64,000 nucleotides of DNA from Roseateles toxinivorans. GTDB taxonomy: Bacteria > Pseudomonadota > Gammaproteobacteria > Burkholderiales > Burkholderiaceae_C. Under the pieces are notes generated by a model, which saw only the letters and a list, made by a program, of their open reading frames with translations, did no database searches and was not told where the DNA came from. Position numbers and translations under genes: made by a program. Positions 51,386 to 59,773 of the stretch are shown here, piece by piece. The stretch lies in assembly GCF_004362525.1 (NCBI RefSeq), contig NZ_SNXS01000013.1:45136-109135 (forward strand). Direction: 5' to 3'. The stretch's first letter is position 1. Every line of letters starts with the position of its first letter.

Positions 51386-53446
51386 CTACAGCGCCACCAC
51401 GGCGAAGGACTTCAGCTCCACGTTGTTGGGCACTTCGGCCATCGAGAGCACGCGCAGATGGGGCAGAACGCGCTCGGACAGGGCGCGAATCTGCCGGCGC
51501 AACTCGGGCGAGCACAGCAGCACGGGCAGGGTGTTGCTCTTCATCATGCGGTCGGCGGCGTGGGCAAGCTTGCCCAGCATCTGCTCGGTCAGCTTGGGAT
51601 CCAGGCCATGGCCGCTGCCGCCTTCCTGGCCGCGCACGGCCACCACCAACTGACCCTCGATCAAGGGGTCCAGCGTCAGCACCTGCAGGGCTTGGGCCTC
51701 GCCCATCAGTCCCTGGCAGATCGCCGGGCCTAGGCGTTGACGGACACGCTCGCTCAGCTGCCCTAGGTCCTTGCAGCTGCGAGCGCCCTCGGACAGGACC
51801 TCGAGAATGGCTTCGATATTGCGTATGCTGACCTTCTCCCTGAGCAGGGACTGCAGCACCCGTTGAATCTCGCTCACGGTCAGCAGCGTGGGGATCAATT
51901 CCTCGACCAGGGCCGATTGACTTTCTCTCACGCGGCTCAGCAGCCGGTCGGTCTCGGCACGGGTCAGCAGAGTCGCCGACTCGCGCCGCAGCACCTCCGT
52001 CAAATGGGTGAGGATGACGGTCTCTGCATCGACCAGGGTGTAGCGCGCCGCCGCTGCCAGGTCCCGATGTTGCGGGTCTATCCATACCGCGGGCAGACCA
52101 TAGCTAGGGTCCCTGGTGATCTCACCGGGAACTGATCTCACGTCTCCGGCCGGGTGTATGGCCAGCAGCTTGTCCGGAGGCGCCTCGCCGCGCCCCAGCA
52201 GCACGCCATCGATATGGATCTCATAGTGATGAGCGCCTAGCCTCGTGCCGTCTTTCAGGCTGATGGGCGGCAGCACCAGGCCGTAGTCCAGCGCATGCTG
52301 CCGACGGAAGCTGGCGACCCGCTCCATGAACATGCTCCCGCCCCCATCCGTCTTGATCAGCGGTGTCCAGCCTGAGCCGACCCTGAGTTCGATCGGCGCC
52401 AGCTTCAGCTCCGCATAGGGGTCGGCGGCGGCCCGAGCGGCAGCGTGCGAATCGTCAGGCTTTGGAACTGGCGACTGCCGGGTGGCACGGGTGCCGGCTC
52501 GGGTGGAGAGCCAGGCAGCGAGCAGGGCCAGTAGGCTCAGGGCAAGGGCCTGCCACGGAGGTATGCCGGGCAACAGCAGCAGGCATGCCAGCGTTGCGGC
52601 GACCAGCACCAGCGTCTTGGGGTGGGAGCTGATCTGGCGGAACACCTCGCGACTCAGATCGCTGTCGGAAGCCGAACGCGTCACGATGATGCCGGTGCCC
52701 ACGGCAATGACCAGGGCCGGCACCTGGGTCACGATGCCGTCGCCTATGGTCAGCAATGTATAGGTCTGAAGCGCCTGTGACCACGGCATGCCGAGCTGCA
52801 TCGTGCCTATGACCACGCCGCCGACGATATTGATCAAGAGGATGACGATGCCGGCGATGGCATCGCCCTTGACGAATTTGCTGGCACCGTCCATCGCGCC
52901 ATAGAAGCCGGCCTCCTTCTCCAGCGTCTTGCGCCGACGCTGCGCCTCGGCCTGGTCGATGAAACCCATATTGACGTCCGCATCGATGCTCATCTGCTGG
53001 CCCGGCATGCTGTCCAGCGTGAATCGGGCGGCGACCTCGGAGACACGTTGCGCACCACTGGTCACGACCACGTACTGAACCACGATCAGGATGAAGAAGA
53101 CGATCAGGCCGATCACATAGTTGCCGCCCACCACATGCGCACCGATCGCCGCGATAACCTGGCCGGCACTGGCGTCCGACAGGATCAGGCGCGTTGCCGC
53201 CACATTCAAGGAAAGGCGAAACAGGGTGGCAATCAACAGCAGCGACGGGAAGGTGGAAAACTCCACCGGCTTGGGCATGTAGAAGGTCAGCAGCAGTATC
53301 AGGAAGGCGAATCCGAAGTTCGCCAGAATCAGGAAGTCAAGCAAACCGGGAGGGATGGGCGCGAACAGCACCACCATGACGCCCATCACTAGCAACACCA
53401 GGGCCACATCGCTTTGCCGGCCGAAGAATCGTTCGAGCCCGCTCAT
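51386..53446 (-). CDS. flhA: Export gate protein FlhA
   Basis: 686 residues from ATG 53446, overlapping the flhB stop. Eight membrane helices in the first 330 residues. FHIPEP-family signature RFTLDSMPGQQMSIDADVNMGFID; conserved cytoplasmic domain (VLPPISLKDG, SYGLPAVWIDP, EILPTLL-like region). It forms the nonameric ring that receives export substrates. Confidence 0.96.
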   Translation of the reverse strand: MSGLERFFGRQSDVALVLLVMGVMVVLFAPIPPGLLDFLILANFGFAFLILLLTFYMPKPVEFSTFPSLLLIATLFRLSLNVAATRLILSDASAGQVIAAIGAHVVGGNYVIGLIVFFILIVVQYVVVTSGAQRVSEVAARFTLDSMPGQQMSIDADVNMGFIDQAEAQRRRKTLEKEAGFYGAMDGASKFVKGDAIAGIVILLINIVGGVVIGTMQLGMPWSQALQTYTLLTIGDGIVTQVPALVIAVGTGIIVTRSASDSDLSREVFRQISSHPKTLVLVAATLACLLLLPGIPPWQALALSLLALLAAWLSTRAGTRATRQSPVPKPDDSHAAARAAADPYAELKLAPIELRVGSGWTPLIKTDGGGSMFMERVASFRRQHALDYGLVLPPISLKDGTRLGAHHYEIHIDGVLLGRGEAPPDKLLAIHPAGDVRSVPGEITRDPSYGLPAVWIDPQHRDLAAAARYTLVDAETVILTHLTEVLRRESATLLTRAETDRLLSRVRESQSALVEELIPTLLTVSEIQRVLQSLLREKVSIRNIEAILEVLSEGARSCKDLGQLSERVRQRLGPAICQGLMGEAQALQVLTLDPLIEGQLVVAVRGQEGGSGHGLDPKLTEQMLGKLAHAADRMMKSNTLPVLLCSPELRRQIRALSERVLPHLRVLSMAEVPNNVELKSFAVVAL

Positions 53447-54540
53447 CGGATCGCTCCCTCTGGCGCAGGTGCCCGCTTGCTGGCCTCGCGCATGGCCAGC
53501 ACCCACACCATCAGGCGAGCCACCGCGGCATAGTGCTGCTCGGGAATCGGTGCATCGGTGGCCACCTCCGCATACAGCGCACGGGCCAGGCTGCGGTTCT
53601 CCACCACCGGAATGCGGTGCAGCGCCGCGATCTTGCGCATCGCGTCGGCCACCAGGCCGTGGCCCTTGCCAAGCATGACCGGGGCCGCCATGGCGCCGTG
53701 CTCGTAGCGCAGGGCCACGGCGAGGTGAGTGGGATTGGTGATCAGTACATCGGCCTTGCCCGTCAGGCTCAGCATCCGGCTGCGCTTGAGCAACTCGCGG
53801 CGCAGCTCCCGGATGCGGGCGCGGATGCGTGGATCTCCCTCCCTGTGTTTGTGCTCGTCCTTGAGTTCGCGCTGGCTCATGCGCATCTTCCGGGAGAACT
53901 CGCGCAGGGTGTATGCGTGGTCAATTGCGGCGATCACCAGCATGGCCAAGGCCAGCTTCAGGCCCACAGCAGACAGGTCGTCGAGCAGCAGGCGCACAAA
54001 GCCCTGCGAGGGCATGCCGGCAATCTGGTGAAACTGCGGCATCAGCGCAGTCAGCGCGCCATAGACCACATAGCCCAGCAGCGACAGCTTCAGCAGCGTG
54101 CGCATCGTGTCGAACAGCGTTCGCGTTGAAAAGACCCGCTTGAAGCCGGTCAAGGGGCTGAGGCGGCTCCAGTCTGGCTTGATCGGGTGCGGACTGAGCA
54201 GCGGACCGGTCTGCAGCAGATTGGCTGCCACAGCTGTCAGCATAATTGACAAAAAAAGCGGAGCTGCAAGCAAGCCGGATTGTGTCAGTGCATGCCGGGT
54301 CAGGACCCAGAGCGTCCAGCCGTGCTGATCGCTTTGCCCCAGGCCCGCCAGCAGCAGGCGGTCGAGTTGAAACTGTTCGCGGACCTTGTCCCAGCCATGG
54401 ACCTGCAGGAAGACGATGGCCATGCCAAAAACCAGCGCCGAGACAAGGTCGGCGCTCTTGGCCACCTGGCCCCGCTTGCGTGCCTCGGACAGCTTGTAGG
54501 GCGTGGCCGCGGCACTGCGATCAAGTTCTTGCTCGGCCAT
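53443..54540 (-). CDS. flhB: Export switch protein FlhB
   Basis: 365 residues. Its ATG shares a base with the fliR stop (TGATG). Four membrane helices, then the cytoplasmic domain with the autocleavage motif N269-P-T-H272 in DVLITNPTHLAVALRYE. FlhB switches the export gate from rod/hook to filament substrates after cleavage. An intact NPTH implies that the switch is retained although no filament genes are here. Confidence 0.95.
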   Translation of the reverse strand: MAEQELDRSAAATPYKLSEARKRGQVAKSADLVSALVFGMAIVFLQVHGWDKVREQFQLDRLLLAGLGQSDQHGWTLWVLTRHALTQSGLLAAPLFLSIMLTAVAANLLQTGPLLSPHPIKPDWSRLSPLTGFKRVFSTRTLFDTMRTLLKLSLLGYVVYGALTALMPQFHQIAGMPSQGFVRLLLDDLSAVGLKLALAMLVIAAIDHAYTLREFSRKMRMSQRELKDEHKHREGDPRIRARIRELRRELLKRSRMLSLTGKADVLITNPTHLAVALRYEHGAMAAPVMLGKGHGLVADAMRKIAALHRIPVVENRSLARALYAEVATDAPIPEQHYAAVARLMVWVLAMREASKRAPAPEGAIR

Positions 54541-55322
54541 CAGCGGAGTACTCCGTTCCAGAACGAGAAGATAGACGCGTAGGCATGGCTCATGGCCGCC
54601 CCTGCGCCGCCAAGCCAGAGTGACAGGGCGGCGATGCCGGCCAGCACCTTCAACGGCAGTGCAAGCGCGAACATATTCATCTGTGGCACGTTGCGTGCCA
54701 GGACACCCAGAGCAAACTCCAAGAGCATCAGGCAGAACACCACCGGCGCCACCAGCGCAAAGCCCAGGCTGAACAGGCCACCGCCCTGCTTGGCCAATAC
54801 GACAATGGCAGGCTCCAGCGGCCAGGAGGCGCCTGGTGGGAACCGCTCGAAACTCATCTGAAGCCCTAGCAGCAGGGTCGCAAAGGCGCTGCTGGAGAAA
54901 AAGCCGACCAAGGCCAGCTGACTCATGGCCCCGCTCAGTATCGGCACTTGATGTCGAGAAACGGGATCGAGCACCTGCCCCATCCCAAAGCCGATCTGGA
55001 CGTCCAGCAGGCGTCCGCCCATGGAGAATGCTGCAAAAGCCATGTTCACACCAAGGGCCATCACCGCGCCCAGGCCCAGCTCTCGCAGTGCCGCCGCGGC
55101 CAATTCCCAGGTGCTGGCTGCCGCCAGCGGCGAAGTGATCTCCAACCCCAGGCCCAGGCAAGTGGACAGGGCAAGGGCCAAGGTCAGACGCACCAGCAGC
55201 GGCACCGCAGCGCCAAAGGTGGCGGACATCAGCATCAGGCTGCTCAGCCGCATGAAGACCAGAAAGAGGATCGTGGCCCGATCAGGGGCAAGCATATCTG
55301 CAGCCAGGGCGGGCGCGTTCAT
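54540..55322 (-). CDS. fliR: Export gate protein FliR
   Basis: 260 residues from ATG 55322. Six hydrophobic segments; FliR features include FMRLSSLMLMSATFGAAVPLLVRL, GFGMGQVLDPVSRHQVPILSG and VVFCLMLLEFALGVLARNVPQMNMFALALP. It forms the export channel with FliP and FliQ. Eight bp behind fliQ. Confidence 0.95.
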   Translation of the reverse strand: MNAPALAADMLAPDRATILFLVFMRLSSLMLMSATFGAAVPLLVRLTLALALSTCLGLGLEITSPLAAASTWELAAAALRELGLGAVMALGVNMAFAAFSMGGRLLDVQIGFGMGQVLDPVSRHQVPILSGAMSQLALVGFFSSSAFATLLLGLQMSFERFPPGASWPLEPAIVVLAKQGGGLFSLGFALVAPVVFCLMLLEFALGVLARNVPQMNMFALALPLKVLAGIAALSLWLGGAGAAMSHAYASIFSFWNGVLR

Positions 55323-55330
55323 GGCATCGC

Positions 55331-55597
55331 TCAGAACATATGGGGGATGTCGAGCCAGAGCCGGGTCATGTAGCCTGCGAGGACTCGCAAGATCCATGGC
55401 CCGAACACAATCAGGGCTACGGCGGCCGTGATCAGCTTGGGCACGAAGGTCAGGGACATCTCCTGGACCTGGGTCACGACCTGCGCAATGCTGATCATCA
55501 GACCGACAAGCATCGTCGGCCCCAGGACGAGCAGGCAGATCAATAGGCCGGTCCATAGAAGGGCCGACATCATCTGCAGCGCCAAGTCAGCATGCAT
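55331..55597 (-). CDS. fliQ: Export gate protein FliQ
   Basis: 88 residues from ATG 55597, with GGGAAGG upstream; an in-frame GTG 9 bases earlier is the alternative. Two membrane helices and the FliQ core GLMISIAQVVTQVQEMSLTFVPK. First gene of the 21-kb flagellar operon by layout. Confidence 0.94.
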   Translation of the reverse strand: MHADLALQMMSALLWTGLLICLLVLGPTMLVGLMISIAQVVTQVQEMSLTFVPKLITAAVALIVFGPWILRVLAGYMTRLWLDIPHMF

Positions 55598-56001
55598 GGT
55601 TTCCACCTTCCCTCAAAGGCGCGGTCACGCCTGTGTCGAGTCGAAGACCTTCGGCATCCCCTGATGCGGAATGACCTCCTCAGGTCGCGGAACAGCGGGC
55701 TTGATACCCGTACACCATCTGGACTGCTGCGGCACATTCCGATTGAAGTGCCGTCGAATTTTTGTTCGCTCGCATGATTCTGCACTTGAGCGAATAACAA
55801 AACAATATCTATCAACGCAATTTCTATGAGCACTCCGGTCGCCTTCCCGCCTGGCTGCCCGAAATTGGTGTTTTCCCTAGGTCGGGCCTCTGGCGCGGGT
55901 TGGCGTCGCACTGGCTCCGTCGATCCAGAGGCGGCCGACCCAGGCTGGGCCGAATCGCGGAGAATTGAGGGCTATACCTGACAACTTAAGAGAATCGTCC
56001 C
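55598..56001. promoter_or_regulatory. 404-bp gap: leader/promoter region of the flagellar operon and of DUF3297
   Basis: No credible gene. The stretch 55745-55830 is unusually AT-rich for this DNA (runs such as GAATTTTTG and AACAAAACAATATC) and is the likeliest promoter region for fliQ on the - strand. I see no convincing sigma-54 (GG-N10-GC) or sigma-28 (TAAA-N15-GCCGATAA) box. A weak sigma-70-like pair (TTGCGT, 17 bases, TTATTC on the - strand) can be drawn there. The + strand part near 55980 leads into the DUF3297 gene. Confidence 0.35.
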
Positions 56002-56250
56002 ATGACCGAAGCCGAAAATCGTCCCCCCATGCCCGACCGCCTGTGCGTGGATCCTCGCAGTCCGCACCACATTGCCGCCGTGTTCGAGCATGAGATTGGT
56101 GTACGCCTGAACGACAAGGAGCGCTTTGATGTCGAGGAGTACTGCATCAGCGAGGGCTGGGTCAAGGTGCCCGCCGGCAAGACGCGTGACCGCAAGGGAA
56201 ACCCGATGATGATCAAGCTGAAGGGCCGGGTCGAAGCGTTTTATCGCTGA
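56002..56250 (+). CDS. DUF3297 family protein
   Basis: 82 residues. Full match to the family pattern: PDRLCVDPRSPHH, GVRLNDKERFDVEEYCISEGWVKV, AGKTRDRKGNPM, LKGRVEAFY. Small, soluble, of unknown function, widespread in proteobacteria as a single gene. Confidence 0.9.
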   Translation: MTEAENRPPMPDRLCVDPRSPHHIAAVFEHEIGVRLNDKERFDVEEYCISEGWVKVPAGKTRDRKGNPMMIKLKGRVEAFYR

Positions 56251-56349
56251 GTCCATGTGGCATGGGTGAGCCACTTTGCTGTGTGTCGGTGGCGGCCGCC
56301 TGGTGCCTGCGAATGGCGTCTGCCAGCCAAAGGGGGCAAGAAGTCACTC

Positions 56350-56446
56350 AGCCGGGCCCGATGCAAGCAGATTGCCAAGGAACTCAACGATCGTCCGCGC
56401 GAAAGGCAAGGATTCAAAACACCGACCGACGTCTTCCGGCCGTGCT
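56350..56446 (+). pseudogene. IS30-family transposase C-terminal fragment
   Basis: The frame reads RCKQIAKELNDRPRERQGFKTPTDVF, the C-terminal pattern of IS30 transposases (IA-x-x-L-N-x-R-P-R-K-R-L-x-x-x-T-P-x-E-x-F). Upstream and downstream parts of the gene are missing. No other gene is visible in 56251-56614. Confidence 0.6.
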
Positions 56447-56614
56447 AGCGGTGTTGCACTTCAAGGTTGAACTCAGGCACCACGCGCTTGAATTTTCCGC
56501 CAGGCGGCGACCACCGGCAATTTGGAGGTGAGGATGAAGAATGCCTACATCACTCCGCAGACGAAGCCCGGGGCGGCTATGAGCGATCGGTAGGCGACAT
56601 GACCTATCGCCAAG

Positions 56615-57172
56615 TCAGCGCGCGCGCCGGTAGTGCATGGCGACCGCGCCGTTGCGGAGCGGCTTCGCTGAGATCAACTCGAGCCGTCGCGTGATGGGCA
56701 ACCCGCTCTCGTACAAGGTCGGCCCGCGACCGGCGATCCTGGGGTGGACGAGTAGCTTGTACTCGTCGATCAAATCCAGCCGATCCAACTCGGTCGCGAG
56801 CTTGCCGCTACCGAGGAGCACGCCGTCAGGGGTCGCGTCCTTGAGCTTCTGTACGCCCGTGCGCAGGTCGCCGGCGATGTGGTGGCTGTTGGCCCATGGA
56901 AAGTCCGATCGAGTCGAGGACACCACGTACTTCTGCTTGCCCTCAAGCTTGATCGCCCACTCCCGCATCGCCGGCGGTGCCTCCGCGTCGCCGCGGGCCA
57001 CCGCTGGCCAGTAGCTCTCCATCATCTCGTAGGTGACGCGGCCCCACAGCATCGCCCCGCCGTCGTCCATGAGGCGGGTGAAGAAGGTGTGTGTCTCGTC
57101 GTCGGCGATTCCTTGCTGGTGGTCGACGCAGCCGTCCAGGGTGACGTTGATACTGAAGGTCAAGAGTCCCAA
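56615..57172 (-). CDS. Dihydrofolate reductase/RibD-C family protein, TTG start
   Basis: 185 residues. The domain begins LLTFSINVTLDGCVDHQQG, and the only initiation codons before it are TTG 57172 and TTG 57163; AGGAGA lies just upstream. Family features: MLWGRVTYEMMESYWP, KYVVSSTRSDFPWANSH, DGVLLGSGKLATELDRLDLIDEYKLLVHP. These proteins (YyaP/YwjB-type) carry the DHFR-like fold, but their substrate is unknown. Flanked on both sides by IS remnants. Confidence 0.82.
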   Translation of the reverse strand: MGLLTFSINVTLDGCVDHQQGIADDETHTFFTRLMDDGGAMLWGRVTYEMMESYWPAVARGDAEAPPAMREWAIKLEGKQKYVVSSTRSDFPWANSHHIAGDLRTGVQKLKDATPDGVLLGSGKLATELDRLDLIDEYKLLVHPRIAGRGPTLYESGLPITRRLELISAKPLRNGAVAMHYRRAR

Positions 57173-57272
57173 GGTCTCCTCCGTTCGAGATACGCGGCGA
57201 GGCGCCCGCTGCCTGTGACGATGGGCAGACACCCGATCGCCGGACCAGGCCGCGCGGTTCAGAGGCGACCCG

Positions 57273-57387
57273 GCAGCCGTTCGTGCGGACAACGGTCCGG
57301 AGTTCACCAGCTGGGCCTTCATCGCCTGGACGCAGGAGCATGGCATCAAGCATATCCTGATCGAGCCCGGGCGCCCCATGCAGAACG
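57273..57387 (+). pseudogene. IS3-family OrfB (transposase) fragment
   Basis: The + strand frame reads RADNGPEFTSWAFIAWTQEH then HILIEPGRPMQND, the DDE-region segment of IS3-family transposases that carries the second catalytic Asp (DNGPEF). The match stops abruptly after PMQND, where the third catalytic Glu segment should begin. It points opposite to the OrfA fragment at 57458-57535, so the element is rearranged. Confidence 0.75.
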
Positions 57388-57457
57388 ACATCTGGCTTGA
57401 ATTAGAGCGCGCCCGCCGGACTGTGAATACGTCCTTGCTTCGCTGAGCTTCTTGCCT

Positions 57458-57535
57458 CTCCGCCACGGCCATGCCGGCCTCAGCCTGCTTGAGGAACCCG
57501 ATGATCTGTTCCTCGGTGAATTTGCTCTTTCTCAT
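57458..57535 (-). pseudogene. IS3-family OrfA N-terminal fragment
   Basis: The - strand frame begins MRKSKFTEEQIIGFLKQAEA, the start of IS3-family OrfA (helix-turn-helix), preceded by GGAG. Homology ends after about 26 residues. The adjacent element end lies at 57575-57603. Confidence 0.75.
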
Positions 57536-57573
57536 GTCCGCGATTCTCCTGAATTGCGGACCCCTGCTCGTTT

Positions 57574-57603
57574 AGATTGGTACGGCAGGATGGGAGCAGG
57601 TCA
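57574..57603 (-). mobile_element. Terminal end of an IS3-family element
   Basis: On the - strand the sequence from 57603 inward starts TGACCTGCTCCCATCCTG. It resembles the TGACCTGCCCC termini of the IS407/IS401-type IS3 subgroup and stands about 70 bases upstream of the OrfA start, as in intact copies. The outer side (57604 onward) is attC-like DNA, so this end marks the left edge of the cassette array. Confidence 0.6.
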
Positions 57604-57735
57604 ATCGCGCCGAGCGCTGCGTGCTGGCGCGGCCGATGTCGCCCCAGCGCTTCTTGCTGTGGGCAGCGACGCTGCCGGCCGGCTGCGTGGTGGCCTTGGA
57701 GGGCTGCTGCCGTCGCCTGCAATGACGGGTTGGGC
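57604..57735 (+). repeat. Partial attC site (attC0), left edge of the cassette array
   Basis: Ends with the core GTTGGGC (57729-57735), preceded by CGCCTGCAATGACGG, which parallels the CCCCTCGATGGAATGG before the other attC cores. The left half has no clear RYYYAAC box and abuts the IS3 end, so the site appears truncated by the insertion. Confidence 0.5.
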
Positions 57736-57744
57736 GTCATTGGT

Positions 57745-58329
57745 TCAGCCGCAGCGTTGCCCAACACCTGGAACCAACTTGGCCAACAACTGGGTTTTTG
57801 CAGAGTTCCTGGAAAGAAACTTTAGATCAGCTTGCATTTCAAAGAGCTCATCGGTTGCCCGAGTGAAAGTTACCGTTCCTGCAGTTGCGAAATCGCAGGG
57901 ATAGCCGCCTACAGGACATAACCAAGCTAGCAAACCACCCGCCTCATCAGGCATGCCAATGTTCCAACGTCGTGAGTTCCTGACTATGGCAAGAGTCTCG
58001 TTAACCCGAATGTGAAGTTCTTGATTGCCCACTAGCGGGAGCGAATACACAACAGGCGAATACATCAAATTTGGATCTTTGACAGTAACCGTCGGTAGTT
58101 CGTTCCTCACCTTAAAGACAAAGTCCACGGCTGGTCCATCGGTGTTTGCGCAACCTTCGCGGGCCAGACCCGCTGATTCGACACGCACAACTACGTCTGG
58201 TGGCAGGTCTGACGTGCGAACTGTTTCCTCGATATGGTTCTTGATAGTTCTCGGGACGCTCTCCGCTTTCGAACAACCCAGAACAAGGATGGTGATTCCT
58301 GCCGCAGCGAGAAATCGAAGCAGTCTCAT
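57745..58329 (-). CDS. Putative lipoprotein, cassette-borne, reversed
   Basis: 194 residues with signal and lipobox LVLGC (Cys at about residue 19). After that the chain is a soluble beta-rich domain (DLPPDVVVRVESAG, VDFVFKVRNELPTV) with four further cysteines. No family recognised. It fills the cassette between attC0 and attC1 but is transcribed against the array, so it needs its own promoter. Confidence 0.7.
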   Translation of the reverse strand: MRLLRFLAAAGITILVLGCSKAESVPRTIKNHIEETVRTSDLPPDVVVRVESAGLAREGCANTDGPAVDFVFKVRNELPTVTVKDPNLMYSPVVYSLPLVGNQELHIRVNETLAIVRNSRRWNIGMPDEAGGLLAWLCPVGGYPCDFATAGTVTFTRATDELFEMQADLKFLSRNSAKTQLLAKLVPGVGQRCG

Positions 58330-58336
58330 AAATGAC

Positions 58337-58438
58337 GCTCAACGTTTGACATGAGGGGCAGACGATGGCGGCACCAGCTTTGGCAACCAACACGAGCCAT
58401 GCTCGCCGTTGGCTGTCCCCTCGAAGGAATGGTTAGAT
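58337..58438 (+). repeat. attC site 1
   Basis: 102 bp. R'' GCTCAAC (58337-58343), R' GTTAGAT (58432-58438). Between them are imperfect dyad arms: TGACATGAGGGG pairs with CCCCTCGAAGGA, and GGCGGC with GCCGTT. Recombination cores point rightward. Confidence 0.85.
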
Positions 58439-58477
58439 TCCGGCGCGCTGCCACAGACTGCCACAACAGAGATAGAA

Positions 58478-58505
58478 TGTGTACTTGGATTCAAAGGAGT
58501 ACACA
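58478..58505. promoter_or_regulatory. Palindromic operator of the vapBC cassette
   Basis: TGTGTACT (58478-58485) and AGTACACA (58498-58505) form a perfect 8-bp inverted repeat with a 12-base centre. The centre holds the AAAGGAG ribosome-binding site, and the GTG start follows 2 bases later. VapB/VapC complexes repress by binding such palindromes; here binding would also mask the start of translation in DNA terms. Confidence 0.65.
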
Positions 58506-58507
58506 TC

Positions 58508-58702
58508 GTGCGAACCAACATTGAGATTGACGACAAGTTGATGAAGGATACGCTTCGTGCGACCGGCTTGAAGACAAAGCGCGAGGCCGTGGAGCTTGGA
58601 TTGCGAACCGTACTTCTCTTGCGCCAGCAGGAACGGATACGCCAACTGCGCGGCAAGTTGACTTGGGAAGGCGACTTGGATGCGATGAGGACTGACAAGT
58701 GA
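58508..58702 (+). CDS. vapB: VapB-family antitoxin
   Basis: 64 residues from GTG 58508; the longer frame from 58409 would run through attC1 and the operator. RTNIEIDDKLMKDTLRATGLKTKREAVELGLR is the ribbon-helix-helix of VapB (DUF2191-type), and the C-terminus (LRGKLTWEGDLDAMR) is the toxin-binding tail. Overlaps vapC (GTGA). Confidence 0.9.
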   Translation: MRTNIEIDDKLMKDTLRATGLKTKREAVELGLRTVLLLRQQERIRQLRGKLTWEGDLDAMRTDK

Positions 58703-59100
58703 TTCTTGTTGATTCCAGCGTCTGGATCGACTACTTCCGAGGAACCGCCACAGTGCAGACCGAGAAGCTTGACGGCCTGCTCGGGCGAGAGCCTCTTGCA
58801 ATTGGCGACTTGATCCTGGCCGAGGTACTGCAAGGCTTTGCGAGCGATCGTGACTTCAGGCAAGCTCAAAAGCTCCTCGACTCGCTGGAAGTCATCGATC
58901 TTGGCGGCAGAGACATCGCAATTAAGGCCGCGAAGAACTTCCGGGCATTGCGAGCGCTTGGCATCACGGTGCGCAAAACGATTGACACGATCATCGCCAC
59001 ACGATGCATTGAAAGCGGATACACGCTGCTGCATTGCGACCGGGACTTCGAACCGTTTGTGGCGTATCTCGGCCTTCGCAGTGCAGTTCAAGGAATCTAA
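58699..59100 (+). CDS. vapC: VapC-family PIN-domain toxin
   Basis: 133 residues from GTG 58699. PIN-domain acidic residues are present: D5 in LVDSSVWIDYFRG, E42 in ILAEVLQG, D95 in KTIDTIIA and D113 in HCDRDFE. VapC toxins are Mg2+-dependent endoribonucleases that often cut initiator tRNA. The stop lies two bases from the core of attC2. Confidence 0.9.
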   Translation: MILVDSSVWIDYFRGTATVQTEKLDGLLGREPLAIGDLILAEVLQGFASDRDFRQAQKLLDSLEVIDLGGRDIAIKAAKNFRALRALGITVRKTIDTIIATRCIESGYTLLHCDRDFEPFVAYLGLRSAVQGI

Positions 59101-59196
59101 CGTTTGACATGAGGGGCAGACATCGGCGGCACGGGCATTGGCAACCAGCACGAACCTTGCTCGCCGTTGGCTGGCCCCTCGATGGATTGGTTGGGC
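59095..59196 (+). repeat. attC site 2
   Basis: 102 bp; R'' ATCTAAC (59095-59101), R' GTTGGGC (59190-59196). Same family as attC1. The vapC stop codon is formed within the R'' box. Confidence 0.87.
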
Positions 59197-59230
59197 GTCT
59201 TGGCACTGGCGATGGACAACACAGCGCTCA

Positions 59231-59254
59231 ATATGTACAATAAGGCGTACATAT
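59231..59254. promoter_or_regulatory. Palindromic operator of the yefM-yoeB cassette
   Basis: ATATGTAC (59231-59238) and GTACATAT (59247-59254) form a perfect inverted repeat just before the AAGGAG ribosome-binding site of yefM. It contains TGTACA, the core reported for YefM binding in E. coli. Confidence 0.65.
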
Positions 59255-59267
59255 AAGGAGCCCCGCA

Positions 59268-59519
59268 ATGGATGCGATTACGTACTCGGCTGCGCGCGCC
59301 AACTTGGCTAGCACCATGGATCGAGTTTGCAATGATCATGAAGCGCTCATCATTACGCGAAACGGCGACCAATCTGTGGTGATGCTTTCACTAGAAGACT
59401 TTCAAGCAATGGAAGAGACCGCGTACCTGCTGCGAAATCCAGCGAATGCCAAGCGCTTGATCTCCGCTGCGGCCCAGTTGATGGCTGGCCAAGGTACTGA
59501 GCGCGAGCTGGCCAAGTGA
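59268..59519 (+). CDS. yefM: YefM/Phd-family antitoxin
   Basis: 83 residues from ATG 59268 with AAGGAG 7 bases upstream. YefM pattern: ITYSAARANLASTMDRVCNDHEALIITRN, VVMLSLEDFQAMEETAYLLRNPANAKRL. The C-terminal tail would wrap the YoeB active site. Overlaps yoeB (GTGA). Confidence 0.92.
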   Translation: MDAITYSAARANLASTMDRVCNDHEALIITRNGDQSVVMLSLEDFQAMEETAYLLRNPANAKRLISAAAQLMAGQGTERELAK

Positions 59520-59770
59520 AGCTCATTTTTGCTGATGAAGCATGGGAGGACTATCTCTTCTGGCAAAAACAAGATCGCAAGATGGTCGAGCGAATCAACA
59601 AGCTGATTCGTGAAATACAGCGTGAGCCCTTTGAGGGTATTGGCAAGCCAGAACCGCTCAAACATGCGCTCGCCGGATTTTGGTCTCGCAGGATCACTGA
59701 CGAGCATCGCGTTGTCTACAAAATCGAAGGCGACGCTCTTCTGATCGCACAGCTCCGGTATCACTACTGA
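59516..59770 (+). CDS. yoeB: YoeB/Txe-family mRNA interferase toxin
   Basis: 84 residues from GTG 59516. Nearly the full YoeB pattern: AWEDYLFWQKQDRK, GIGKPEPLKHALAGFWSRRI, EHRVVYKI and the terminal RYHY with the catalytic His-Tyr pair. It cleaves mRNA in the ribosomal A site. The stop is 4 bp from the next attC box. Confidence 0.93.
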   Translation: MKLIFADEAWEDYLFWQKQDRKMVERINKLIREIQREPFEGIGKPEPLKHALAGFWSRRITDEHRVVYKIEGDALLIAQLRYHY

Positions 59771-59773
59771 GAC

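Noticed and set aside
55570..55911. 113-codon - strand frame upstream of fliQ
   Set aside because: Arg/Ser-rich, no family, out of frame with fliQ and overlapping its start; the region looks like a promoter.
57452..57904. 150-codon + strand frame across the IS3 end and attC0
   Set aside because: It is composed of translated IS and attC DNA and is antisense to the lipoprotein gene.
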